Shown one piece after another: positions 35,967 through 47,399 of a stretch of 60,000 nt of DNA. Numbering within the stretch: position 1 is the stretch's first letter; the number at the start of each line of letters is the position of its first letter. Location: NCBI RefSeq assembly GCF_037975245.1, contig NC_092570.1, positions 2,935,501 to 2,995,500 on the forward strand, read 5' to 3'. Made by a program: the position numbers and the translations under genes. A model generated the notes under the pieces. The model saw only the letters and a program-made list of their open reading frames with translations, made no database searches and had not been told where the DNA came from. This DNA comes from Apostichopus japonicus. Its lineage: Eukaryota; Echinodermata; Holothuroidea; Aspidochirotida; Stichopodidae.

Positions 35967-36219
35967 GTTCAGACGTAATAATCCACACATAGGCTATTTA
36001 AAAGGACAAAGGGAATCAGATGTAAGTCATTACCTAATGAATTACAAGTATTCCATGACCTGATGATATGATAACTGGAGCAAGTAATCCTGGGTATTAA
36101 GACTTGTTGAGAGTTCTAAGTTGCTTTAAGCCTCAAAATCCTTCCTCAATATTAGTGTACAAACTATAGTAAGTATCGCTAGTTGTCGGTAGAAAGTTGT
36201 TGGTACTTTACAGTAAAAT

Positions 36220-36350
36220 AAATCTTTCACACCGACACCTAAGTCTTCTGCGAATGAATGACAACTTTCGAAGACGTCCAAAACGAGGAATGGTAGAGAT
36301 ATGAAAGGAATACTGTACTGGATTATACACAGACAGATTGGGGAGCTGGA
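36220..36350 (-). promoter_or_regulatory. Upstream conserved block of gene 8
   Basis: This is nearly identical to 9295-9425 as part of the 5.2-kb duplication. It places a class I upstream region in front of a type B tail gene. Confidence 0.45.
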
Positions 36351-36628
36351 ACCAAAGCATCAAACTTGTGAAACCTTGTAAGCCTACTTCCTTCTTATCA
36401 TTTCAGCGTATCTGCTGAAGGTTACTGTAGTTCTTAAATTTTACACATTTTGCTGAAAGGAATCCCGATATTTGCAACACAATTTCATAAAAAAACTGTT
36501 TGTATTTTACACAATGATATAATGCAAGGCCTTGTGAGTCAAATAGGGGTAAACCACACCAAGACGTTGAACAAACAATCTCTAAGACTTAGTCACGTTG
36601 AACGATCAAAAGAGGATATTACAACTGG

Positions 36629-37756
36629 TCCCGTACTCGTACCCTTGTGCGGGTTCCTGTACAATTATTCATGTGTTTGTACTCGTAATTAGCAAAAGTA
36701 ATTTCCATCATCATGATTCCGTACTGAAGTACAGTTTATTGTACTCTTAATCATGTGTTTGTATTCGTACTCAGTAAAAGTATCTTTACATCATCATGAT
36801 TCCGTACTCATACCCGAGTACATTTTCCTGTACTCTAAATCATTTGTTTGTAGTAGTAAGCAGCAAAGCAATTTCCATCATCATGATTCCGTATTCGTAC
36901 GCGAGTGCAGTTTCCTGTACTCTTACTTATGTGTTTGTACTCGTAATCAGCAAAGACGTTTTCATCATCATTATTTCGCACTTGTTCTCGGGTGTAGTTT
37001 TCTGTACTCTTACTTATGTGTGTGTACCCGTAATCAGCAAAAGTAATTTCCATCATCATGATTCCGTACTTGTTGTCGAGTGTAGTTTTCTGTACGATTA
37101 ATCATGTGATTGTATTCGTACTCAGTAAAGGTAATTTCTATCATCATGATTTCGTACTTGTTCTCGGGTGAAGTTTTCTGTACTCTTACTTATGTGTGTG
37201 TACCCGTAATCAGCAAAAGTAATTTCCATCATCATGATTCCGTACTTGTTCTCGAGTGTTGTTTTCTGTACGATTAATCATGTTATTGTATTCGTAATCA
37301 GCAAAATGTGATTTCCATCATCATGATTCCGTTCTTAAACTCGAGTACAGTTTCCTGTAATCTTACTCATATGTTTGTACTCGTAATCAGTAAAAGTAAT
37401 TTCCATCATGATTCCGTACTCGTACTCGATTACAGTTTCCTGTACCCTTACTCATGTGTTTGTACTCGTAATCAGCAAAAGTAATTTCCATCATCATGAT
37501 TCCGTACTTGTACTCGAGTACCATTTCCTGTACTCTTAATCATGTGTTTGTGCTCGTAATCAGCAAAAGTAATTTCCATAATCATGATTCCGTACTCGTA
37601 CTCGAGTACAGTTTCATGTTCGCTTCCTCATAGGTTTTTATTCGTATCCAGCAAAATCAAAAGTCGTGAACTGGTACTCTTATTAATGTCTCTGTACTCA
37701 TACTGGTGCTCATGATCGGGGCCTTGGACTCGCAAATGTGACATTGTACTCGCACA
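36629..37756. repeat. Class I upstream minisatellite, copy D
   Basis: This is an almost exact duplicate of 9711-10840 in unit order and variants, about 660 bp 5' of gene 8. Confidence 0.9.
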
Positions 37757-38247
37757 ACAAGTCTGCTATATACTACGTGAAGTTTATGTACATTACTCTT
37801 TTATATATATACAAACTCAAATTGTTTCTTTTCTTTTCTTCTCTTTTATTTTGCGTATCTGTTTGTTGTTGTGACGATGACTATTCACATATCCGACAGA
37901 AATGGTTGTCGCGTATTTCTATGCTCCATATAAGACAAAAATAGCTGTGTACAATTTCTCTAAGTCGTATCTATCGTGCATGCTGTACCGAGTCTTTAAA
38001 TTCTTTCTATGTTTAGTTAGATATATATAGATAAACCTACACACACCCCATCATTATAGCGGGCTGTTTTCGTGTAATAATGATACCCAATAACAGTGAC
38101 CGACAATTGCATTATTTTTCACCGTAAGATATAGAAGAAAGAAACATTCTCGCATTTACAAAAAGTATGAAGTTCAATAAAATACTTCTTTGCACAGTCT
38201 GGGTTACTAACTAGCCAAAATTAACAGCAATTCTACATCCTCGATCC

Positions 38248-38434
38248 AGACCAGAAGCCAGGCCGGGAACAGAGAGGTCGTGCCCCTCCGTGCAGACTAT
38301 TGTACCTCCCCCCCCCCCACCTATGCCACCATCATGTGTATACAAAACCAGAACAAGTTACCCAGGACACGGATTGTGCTTCTTCTTATATCTTTGGTGC
38401 CTCTCCGACCCAGAATTCCTGCCTACGGGCGTGC
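38248..38434. mobile_element. Small hAT-like MITE remnant, class I copy 4
   Basis: It is flanked by CTCGATCC at 38240-38247 and 38435-38442. Internal bases match the copy at 5478-5665 better than the copy at 11329-11521, although the surrounding DNA belongs to the duplication of the latter unit. Confidence 0.65.
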
Positions 38435-38442
38435 CTCGATCC

Positions 38443-40327
38443 ATTAAACTTAAAGGACTGTGAACACGTACTACAGTTATGTATGATGATCATATTACAT
38501 ACACTAGTTGCTATACTGTACGGGAACGTTGACTCAGCTTCATACCCCGTACTGTCCGCACAGATATGCATGTAATACATCAAATCACAAAGTTAACATA
38601 TGGGTTATACGAACAGTTGAAAGAGGTCTGTTAATATTTGGCAGAATTTCTGTATATTCGCGCTTTTTTTTATTATTCTCTTTTTGTTATACAGATTTTA
38701 GCCAATGTTGCCTATAAATTTATAGTGGTATATTTTATGTTCACTATCAGTATTTCTTACATTTTTTTTCCATTCCATGTAATGGATTACTGGTATTCAT
38801 AGATTAACGCCGTATCATTGTCGTGTCGAAAGTGTGTTTATCACAACGGCGCATGCGCAGCTATGTACTGTCATCATGGATAACTATAGTTCAGTCATGC
38901 CGTCTGTAATCAAAGTAGAAAGGTCTGTACATGTCAATCGTTGCATTGATACGTGTATAATTTGTCATGTACTGTACACTGCATCAGGATTATATCAATA
39001 TTCAGCAATAATTGTTGAAAGTTTTACACAATGATAGTTTGCAAGGTGTTATGATGCCTTTGTGAGCCAAACGGGAGTACATCACACCAAGACGTTGAAC
39101 AAAGAACTTATGAGACTTGGTCAAGTTGAACGATCAGAAGAGGAAATTACATACACTCCTAAAATAGATTAAATGTTTCGAAAGAACTGGGGAAAAACTG
39201 ACATATATATATCAACAAGAAAACCCTGACAGAAATTATAATTGTTCTGTACTATTTGTATCCGTATTTAGTAAGAATGTACCGGCCATAAATATAAAAT
39301 ATTTTTACCTTAGCCAGCATGCGGAGTGTATCTTAGATACAGGCAACCCAACAATTTATTTATCTCAAACTATCATCTGTGTTGGTTTCACCATCTTCAT
39401 ACCAGTTTTATTAGACCAGTTTGAATCTACAAAATCTACACACAATGTAAAGCTGTATTTCTGTGACGCATTTGCTACAAGCTGGTGTTTTGGAACCATA
39501 TGAAGAATAAGTAAGAAATAAATTAAAATATAATGCCTTAACCTAGTTTAGAATACTCCAATACAGCACGACCGATGAAATTATAGCCATTAAACTGCAA
39601 ATAAAAGATCAAGCAGTACATTACATTTTGTGGTACAGAAAAGTTCTGTATAAGTCTAGGAAGCTTATAACTCCATTATCATTAGCAACAGCCACCATGT
39701 TTTGTTTTTCTCTCATGGATTTAATAGTTAGATTAAGGAGTACCCTATTATGTGTGAATACTATGTATACTATACATTGCTTATTCAGAATGTCAGTTAG
39801 TTAAAATCTAACAAGGCAACTAAAAAGCACGGTTGCGGAATAGTCCCACAGCAATATTTTATCTCTGATCACTCTCCTCTCGCCCATCTCCTACATAATT
39901 TGTAATCATTGGCTTACCAATTAGGAAGGGGTCCCTGTGCAGCCATTGCATATATCAGGAGAGTCCGCTTTCACTTAAGCGCAACAGACTATGGTTTCGA
40001 CTTGGTTATGAGCAATTTCTTGTCATTTGGTCCGTTAGATGCCCGATATATGTAATAAGCTATCAGTATTAAAATTATCATGTTTGCATTATACAACAGC
40101 ATATCGAACTACACGTTATTTCAATCGTTGAATATTTTAGTTTAATATCTCATTCATTCTACAACTTGAGAATTAATCAGAATTAGCTATCGATATTCAA
40201 ATAATTTTTGTTCGTACTACGACAAGATGGCTGTAGAGGGTATTCGTTTATCTTGTTGAATATTATAGCTTAATAGGTAGTCTAGTCTACAGCGACGGCA
40301 TTATGTATTCCAAATCATTAATATCAA
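38443..40327. other. Class I spacer 3' of gene 9
   Basis: This is non-coding. It is largely identical to 11530-13412, with an empty SINE site near 39812. Parts at 38443-38640 and 38820-38880 match other units. Confidence 0.65.
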
Positions 40328-41575
40328 TCAGTTAATAATATTTGGAACGGCTTGACGATTCTCTTCACGCTGTTGAAAGTTCTCTGCAAAGCCATCCCTG
40401 CGGAATGCTACAGGAATGTTGTATTCTGTGACATCAACAGTACAAAACTCATTCATCTCGTCGTCTTCATCATTAATTTTAACAGTTGCGGTGGAAGCAG
40501 CGTATTGAATGACGTCAGCCGAGACTTTCCTATTCACTGGCGATGCGTAAGTTGGTGTATTGCTTGTGTATTCTTCTTGTTGAGAATCTGTCGTGTCCTC
40601 TTCAGCTTTTTCATCAACTTGCTGATCTTGTTTTTTTGTTCCCTTTTTCGTCCTCACTATTACAATCAATAAGCACAGCAGAACAAAACATAGGACGACA
40701 ACTGTGCTAACACCGACGATAATATAAATAAGGAAATCGACTGGATCTTCATCTATCTCTTGATCACTCATCGTTTCTTCCGTGGTGTCGCTTGTTGAAG
40801 TCATTTTGCCTCGTTTAGTTTCATCTGTTATCGTCGTTGCCATTTCTGGACAATCTTTTAAAAGATTCGATTGTTGGCTGGGTAGTGAAATAAAGTCATT
40901 TATGGATACATTAGCGGGACCAATGGAACACCTCTCGTCAATACTCGACCCAAATGAACAAACGTATCTAGTAGTATTAATGTTCATAGATTGCAAAGGT
41001 CCTACAACGATTCGCTTAATTTTTTTTCCGTTGTGCTGTACATCATTCATTGATGGTACACTCGTACCAACTTGAGTTCCTTCTACAGTCTTAATCCAGT
41101 TACATTCAATTGAAACGTAACAATAACATGATAACAATAAAACATCCCCTACACTGTAGGCTTGATGAAGCCCGGTGCCATTCCGCAGACATGATGCAAA
41201 CCGATTATCTCTCACATTTAACGATAACATTCGAGATATTTCAACCATTCTTCCAGTGTTCTTATCTTCGTATCGCGATGTACAATTGTAATTCCCACCA
41301 GTCTGTTCAGTTACCTGCTGTATGTTGTACTCTAGACAATTTCCAATATCACCGTTAGTCGCTACACTCCCTTCTCCTACCTTGGTAATCGTGACGTTGG
41401 CATGTAATGTATTACTCACGTGACATATCAGAGTAATGTCCCTTTCACCGATGAAGATGACTTCGTTGAAATTTCCATCCTTTATCTCGAAACATACTTC
41501 CTGCGATTTACAGAGGACTTGATGAAATGGAATGAACAGAAGAGTAATTGCGAACAAACTGTAAAGAGATTCCAT
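40328..41575 (-). CDS. Two-Ig-domain membrane receptor, tail type A (gene 9)
   Basis: This is 415 residues from MESLY (an in-frame ATG eight codons upstream at 41599 is disregarded). The signal peptide is 1-22. Ig1 has C51, C80 and C98; an unusual extra C28 (VCFE, Tyr in paralogs) is present. Ig2 has C150/C152/C158 and C206, with the MNINTTRYVC variant otherwise seen in gene 6. The membrane helix is about 281-307. The tail holds Y343-ASP and Y385-NIP. The three versions YAVP, YAAP and YASP of the first site keep Tyr and the Pro at +3 while the middle varies, which supports selection on YxxP. The last part of the tail, from about 40520 down, is shared with pseudogene 3; the remainder diverges. 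Confidence 0.88.
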   Translation of the reverse strand: MESLYSLFAITLLFIPFHQVLCKSQEVCFEIKDGNFNEVIFIGERDITLICHVSNTLHANVTITKVGEGSVATNGDIGNCLEYNIQQVTEQTGGNYNCTSRYEDKNTGRMVEISRMLSLNVRDNRFASCLRNGTGLHQAYSVGDVLLLSCYCYVSIECNWIKTVEGTQVGTSVPSMNDVQHNGKKIKRIVVGPLQSMNINTTRYVCSFGSSIDERCSIGPANVSINDFISLPSQQSNLLKDCPEMATTITDETKRGKMTSTSDTTEETMSDQEIDEDPVDFLIYIIVGVSTVVVLCFVLLCLLIVIVRTKKGTKKQDQQVDEKAEEDTTDSQQEEYTSNTPTYASPVNRKVSADVIQYAASTATVKINDEDDEMNEFCTVDVTEYNIPVAFRRDGFAENFQQREENRQAVPNIIN

Positions 41576-41809
41576 TTTCAGACGTAATAATCCACACATA
41601 GGCTAATTAAAAAATACAAAAGGGATCAGATGTAAGTCATTATCTGATGAATTAAAAGTTTTCAATGATCTGATGATATGATAACTGGGGCGAATAATCT
41701 TGGGTCTCAAGATTTGTTGAGAGTTCTAAGTTGCTTTAAGCCTCAAAATCCTTCCTCAATTTTAGTGTACAAACTATAGTAGGCTAAGTATCGCTCGTTG
41801 TTGGTTAAA

Positions 41810-41945
41810 TAAATCATTCACACGGACACCTAAGTCTTCTGCGAACGAATGACAACTTTCGAAGACGTCCAAAACGAGGAAAGGTAGAGATATGAAAGGA
41901 ATACTGTACTGGATTATACACAGACAGATTGGAGAGCTGGAACCA
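41810..41945 (-). promoter_or_regulatory. Upstream conserved block of gene 9
   Basis: This is the homolog of 3355-3500; the segment just 3' of it has lost about 30 bp relative to gene 1. Confidence 0.4.
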
Positions 41946-42237
41946 AAGTATTAAACTTGTGAAACCGTGTAAGCCTACTTCCTTCTTATCTTTTCAACGT
42001 ATCTGCTGAAGGTAACTACAGTGCTTAAATAACAAATTTTGCTATATAAAATCCCGATATTTGTAACACCTTTGATTTCATCCAAACTATTGTAGTGTAC
42101 ACAATGATATATAATGCAAGGTGTTATGATGCCTTTGTGAGTCAAATATAGGGGTATACCATGCACAGCAAGACGTTGAACAAACAATCTATAAGACTTG
42201 GTCAAGTTGAACGATCACAAGAGGAAATTACAACTGG

Positions 42238-43205
42238 TCACGTACTCGTACCATAGCACTAACAGTTTCCTGTTCTCTTATTCATGTGTTTTTACTCGTA
42301 ATCAGCAAAAGTAATTTCCATAATCATGATTCCGTGCTCGTACTCGATTAAAGTTTACTGTACTTTGACTCATGTGATTGTACTCGTTATCAGCAAATGT
42401 AATTTCCATCATCATGATTCCGAATTCGAGTTCAGTTTATTTTACTCTTAATCATGTGTTTGTATTCGTACTCTGTAAAAGTATTTTCAAACATTATGAT
42501 TCCGTACTCGTACTCGAGTGCAGTTTCCTGTACTCTTACTCCAGTGTTTGTACTCGTAATCAGCAAAGTAATTTCCATCATCATGATTTCGTACTCATAG
42601 TCGAGTACAGTTTTCCTGTACTCTTAATCATTGGTCTGTACTCGTAATCAGTTAAAGTAATTTCCATCATTATCATTCCATACTCTACCGTAGTACAGTT
42701 ACCTGTACTCTTACTCCAGTGTTTGTACTCGTAAGCAGCAAAACTTATTTCCATCATCATGATTCGTACTCATACTCGAATACAGTTTCCTGTATTCTTA
42801 CTAATGCATTTGTTCTAGTAATCAGCTAAAAGTAATTTCCATCATCATGATTCCGTACTCGTACTCGAGTACCATTTCCTGTACTCTTAATCATGTGTTT
42901 GTACTCGTAATCAGCAAAATTATTATTTTCATCATCATGATTCCGTACTTGTAAGTTGTACTCGATTACAGTTTCCTGTACTCTTAATCATGTGTTTATT
43001 CTTGTAATCAGCAGAAGTAATTTCCATCATCATGATTCCGTACTCGTAGTCGAGTAGAGTTTGCTGTATGCTTCCTCATAGTTTTGTACTCGAATGCAGC
43101 AAAATCAAAAGTCGTGTGCTGGTACTCTTATTAATGACTTTGTACTCATACTGATGCTCATACTCGGGGCCTTGTACTCGCAATGTGACATTGTACTCGC
43201 ACAAC
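42238..43205. repeat. Class I upstream minisatellite, copy E
   Basis: About 10 units of the 84-88 bp family lie about 660 bp 5' of gene 9. They are more diverged than copies B and D. This is the last class I array in the window. Confidence 0.88.
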
Positions 43206-44263
43206 AAGTCTGCTATATACTATGTGAAGTTTATGTGCATTACTCTTTAATATATACAAACTCAAATTGTTTCTTTTTTTCTCTTCTCCTTTATTTTGCC
43301 TATCTATTTGTTTTGTTGTGACAATGACTATTCACATATCAGACAGAAATGGTTATCGCGTATTTCTAGGCTCCATATAAGAAAAAATAGCTGTGTACAA
43401 CCACCATAGTACAGTGAACACAACATGTAGATTTATACACATAGCCTACTCAATTGGCAAGCTGTAGCTAAAAAAAACTGTCCAGTCTGTTTACTTTCTT
43501 CTTCACGCATCAGCAAACTCATAATCGAAATAGTAAATTACAGTTTATGTCATCGTGCGTCCTATATATCAGAAGGAATTACCTACAAAGACTAAGAACA
43601 CAATAGAGAATAAAAAACAAAAGGAAGTAGGCAAATGGAAGGGACCATTGTGGTAAGCCGTACATTAGATGTCATTGGGTTGACATACAGTAGAAAAGTT
43701 GCGTTACGTTACTGAATCTTTTGTATATGACGTAGTGTATACAGGCAGTTACACAAGTAAAGTGCGAACTGTTTGATCGTGTTTCTTTTAATAGCCAGGC
43801 AATAATTAGTTATTGTGACTTTCCAATTCAAATTTGTAACCCTACCATTTAATTTAGTAGATCCAATGCTAGGACAGGATAAATTCCCATTGTTATGAAG
43901 AAAAACACAGATTCTTCTTTCGGACTAGAAACTATTTTACCGTTTTCTAACACATGAATGTAAAATAAGCTAATCTATATTTGCAAAGCCTTAGTGTATC
44001 GATGTGACCAAGATAGAGCCTGAGCGAAATAATAAATAAATAAATAAATAAATGTAAAAAACAACCGACCGACCACCCCCCCCCCCCCAAGACCCTAAGA
44101 AAAACAAAGTGATCTTATCTCAGTACCAGTCCCATTACATTGAGACTGTAATTATATAATCATAACGGTGTTACATTGAGTGCAGTATCACGAGTCCCTG
44201 GTCTACCCAGCAATGAAACACGCATTCATTTTATGACAGCTGCCCTCAAAACCAAGCTTATAC
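43206..44263. other. Spacer including part of an inverted duplicate
   Basis: No gene is seen. About 43410-43700 is the reverse complement of about 31400-31640 with substitutions. A short (AAAT)n run lies at 44028-44052 and a poly-C run near 44076-44090. Confidence 0.55.
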
Positions 44264-44549
44264 CAGGGGCGGATCCAGGGGGGGCCGACCCGGCCCCGGC
44301 CCCCCCCCCCTTTTTGGAAATCAGTTGCGTTTTTTTATGTGGGAGTACTTCAAATTCCTAATAGGCATAACTTGGTGAAAGAAAAGCCTAATATATATCC
44401 AGCTGCTATTCCCTGAAACGCGATCGTTTTTATTCCAAATTTGAACTCAAGGCAATTATCAGGCCGACGCGACATCACGTATTAATTAGATACGGCTCAG
44501 TACTATAGTGCTGACTATTCCTGTCAGGGAAAATCAATGCACAGTTAGC

Positions 44550-47057
44550 AAGTATATCATAATTATCTGAATGAAAGGGGGTGTAGGCGGTTTTACACAA
44601 CGTAGTTTTATCTAACACAACGTAGTCGCCAAGAACCTGAAGTATTTTTAAGGGAGGGCCCGAGGAACATGAACTTATAGCATGCTCCTCGTGGTGAAAC
44701 ATAATTGCACCTATTAGGTGACTTGAGTGTACAGTTAATAGTAGGAGAGACTAGTGTAGGTTCTTATGGCCAACTAGACCGGTTTCTGCTCTCAAACTTT
44801 ATAGGAGGAGCTTCATCAGTAGTAGCCTTTGAATATTTTATATTCGGCCTGGGCGTCTCGTTCTCAAAATGCATCTATTTTCTGTGCACGAGTTTTTATG
44901 GACTCATAGTGCAGCTATAAGAGCATCTAAAAGAGCTTCGTGTGCACCTTGAGAGTCAGCTGATTCTTCGTTAGTATGAAACCTTGAGTTAACAAGTATA
45001 TCTTTGAGATTTTGGGCCCTTTTTTAGGCTAGAATCGGTTCTTTTGGAAACAGTTTGGATAATTCCGCGTGCAGGGGCGTAGCGAGCGGGGGGGGGGGGT
45101 GGGGGTGTGATTTGGTCGCTGTCGGCAAATTTTGGGTCTGTCGGCAAAAGGAGAAAAGGTTAGAAGAGCGGAAGGGGAAGAAAGAAAAAAGCTGAATAGA
45201 GAAAAAGAGAACGGGAGGTTCTTTATCGGTTATTTCGATTTTCCAGTTCTTCATCTGATAAACTCATTCACCAATCCAATCACCCGACGCCTGCAAGTTA
45301 AAAACCTCTCCGCAAATAACTGATAATGTCACGGCCGTCAGTATAGCTACTGTAGCCAGGCTCAGCTAGACGAGTGCCAGAATCGCTGGCAACTTAGTGA
45401 AAGAAATGGAATTAAAGTCTTCCGTATAGACCGCAGCCCATGAGTCGCGCTATCGTGTGACAACGTGTTGTTATCATCCTCTATTCAGAATGACGTCATC
45501 GCAGATGTCATTCGTTCTCCGTGGAAAACTTAAGGACACGGCTCACGAATTGTACACAATTTTTACGGTTTCTCGCTTGTATATCAATGAATGTTGTTAT
45601 TTCTCATTACCGGAAAGTTTTCTGAACATTTTCAACACGTAGTGTCACTATTTCAACGATCGGTGAAACAGAAAACACAGTTCGATCATTCGTCGCAATT
45701 AATTCTTCTTCTGCCGACTGCCATAAAAATAATATCGAAATGGAAATTCTACGGTGCCAAATTTGACTTAAAATATGCACCAGATTGCATCTAAGGACGT
45801 TTCAAAACTAGAAATTTTCCAAATTTCCCCTTACACCCCACCCCCATTTCAGTCACCCCTTCCAGATCCGTCGGCAAATCAAATCCTCCACATCCCCCCC
45901 AACAACAATAAAACTTCGTTACGCCCCTGTCCGCGTGTTGCGAGGTTAAGTGCCAATGTTTCAAATGTACATTTTTCAAATGCGTGGTTTTGATATGGGG
46001 TGCATAGGTAAGCTTGAACACCATTGGTGGTTCCTTTTGTTTAGGTTTGGTAGTGAGGTATTGCCCACGGTTTTCAAATTGTATGCCTTTCGTGGCTGAA
46101 GCAATTTCCTCTTGCTTATAGTTACGGAGTAACAGTTTCTCTGTGAACGCATTCTTTTTCTGAAGAAATCAGTCTCATTGTTACATAGACGTGCGTATCG
46201 TAAGACTTCCCCTTTAATGAAGCCTTTAAAAGTGGCAAGTGGGTGTGCAGAGTTTCTGTCGAGGTATTGGAAGGTTTCCGTGGGTTTGGTGTAGACTTTG
46301 GTGTCTAACAACCCATTGGTTTCAAACCTTGGCCTTTGAAGATTTTCAAACCTAGGTATGTTACCTCGGTGGGTAATACTTCTACCGTAAACTTTAAGAA
46401 GCGGTGAATTTCATTCAACCTGTTTACTAGTTGTTCAAGATCCTGGGGTGAACCGTCGTAAAGCAATAGAATTTCATCTCTATAGCGGAGCCATTTTAAG
46501 ATTTTATTATCTGTCGGTAAAATCTGGTTTTCCAGTCTATGCATGACGATATCACAGATTTCCGGAGAGGCGTGGCTACCCATGGCGCAACCGATCTTTT
46601 GTAGATAGAATTGGTTATTGAACTCGAAACAGTTTCTTGTTAAAAATAAGTTCAATTAGTTTGGGCATGGATATGGAAGATATTTTATTTATTCCATATT
46701 CGCTTTTTTTCCGCCTTTTCATAGACTTCTTGACATATATCTAATGCCTCCTCTTGGGGAGTATTGGTATACATTGCGACGACATCGAGTGTAGCAAGTA
46801 CTACTGCTTTTGGTAACGGGGTGGCTTCCACAATTTTCAGAATGTGATTTGTGTCTTTCACATAGGTGCTTTGTTTTAATACAATAGGAAGCAAGAAATA
46901 GTCCACAAATTCCGATATTTTTTTGGTCGGTGATCCGTTTCCGCTTATTATCGGGCCCTCCCTTAAAAATACTTCAGGTTCTTGGCGACTACGTTGCGTT
47001 AGATAGTGTAAAACCGCCTACCTTCCCCGTTCATTAATAAGTATATCATAATTATCT
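44550..47057 (-). mobile_element. Degenerate Penelope-like retroelement nested in the hAT-like element
   Basis: It is bounded by a 19-bp direct repeat 'aagtatatcataattatct' (44550-44568 and 47039-47057). Just inside is an inverted repeat of about 90 bp (about 44570-44663 against 46951-47034). Minus-strand frames 46906-46685, 46655-46305 and 46311-45976 carry reverse transcriptase signatures of the Penelope group: ATLDVVAMYTN, YLQKIGCAMGS, a YRDE in place of the catalytic YxDD, then KHWHLTS and, beyond the inner insertion, KNLKD-like segments near 44980-45040. The RT begins mid-domain at the inverted repeat, so the element is 5'-truncated. Frameshifts and stops separate the parts. No GIY-YIG endonuclease is recognisable. 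Confidence 0.78.
45072..45929. mobile_element. Inner hAT-like non-autonomous element inside the Penelope-like RT
   Basis: The 858-bp element has ends CAGGGGCGTAGCGA and, read from the right, CAGGGGCGTAACGA. A perfect 8-bp target duplication TCCGCGTG flanks it (45064-45071 and 45930-45937). It interrupts the Penelope-like coding sequence between the KHWHLTS region and the FPKEPILA region. A 'gtcggcaaa' motif recurs near both ends. There is no transposase frame. Confidence 0.92.
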
Positions 47058-47399
47058 CATTGAATATATCTTGTTTTATGTTTTTTCTTTCGCGCAAAAG
47101 AAAAAACGAATCGACGCAATAATAGTGTATCCATTGTACATGCACTGTTGAGCGGTGTTAAATATGTGTCAATCGAGAAAAATATGTGCACAAAAAAAGC
47201 GTTTCTGCAACGTTTCTGGTTTTTCTAGTTTTTGGCGAAATGTTTCACTATTTTGCATCTAAGCACTCACAATTAACCAAAATTTCCAAGGGGGAGGGGG
47301 ACAACCCCTCCCCCTAGACCCTCCCCCAGGACGCAGATCACTAAAGTGCTACCATCGGGATGTCGGCCCCCCTTTCTCAAAATCCTGGATCCGCCCCTG

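Larger units (their letters stand above)
35325..40520. repeat. 5.2-kb near-identical segmental duplication of about 8402-13605
   Basis: Landmarks keep a nearly constant offset (9067/35990, 9835/36753, 10820/37738, 13437/40352: 26915-26923). Only scattered differences are seen, except in about 38200-38640 and about 38820-38880, where the copy resembles other units instead. The left end lies in the Ig2 coding region of gene 8/gene 2. The right end lies in the tail coding region of gene 9/gene 3. Confidence 0.88.
44264..47399. mobile_element. Outer hAT-like element carrying nested insertions
   Basis: The ends are perfect 16-bp inverted repeats, CAGGGGCGGATCCAGG at 44264 and its reverse complement ending at 47399. 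Beyond these, both sides share GGGGGGCCGAC. A 5-bp direct repeat TATAC flanks it (44259-44263 and 47400-47404). This is shorter than the usual 8 bp for hAT, so superfamily assignment rests on the termini. Most of the interior is a Penelope-like insertion, leaving only about 300 bp at each end. No transposase frame is visible. Confidence 0.8.
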
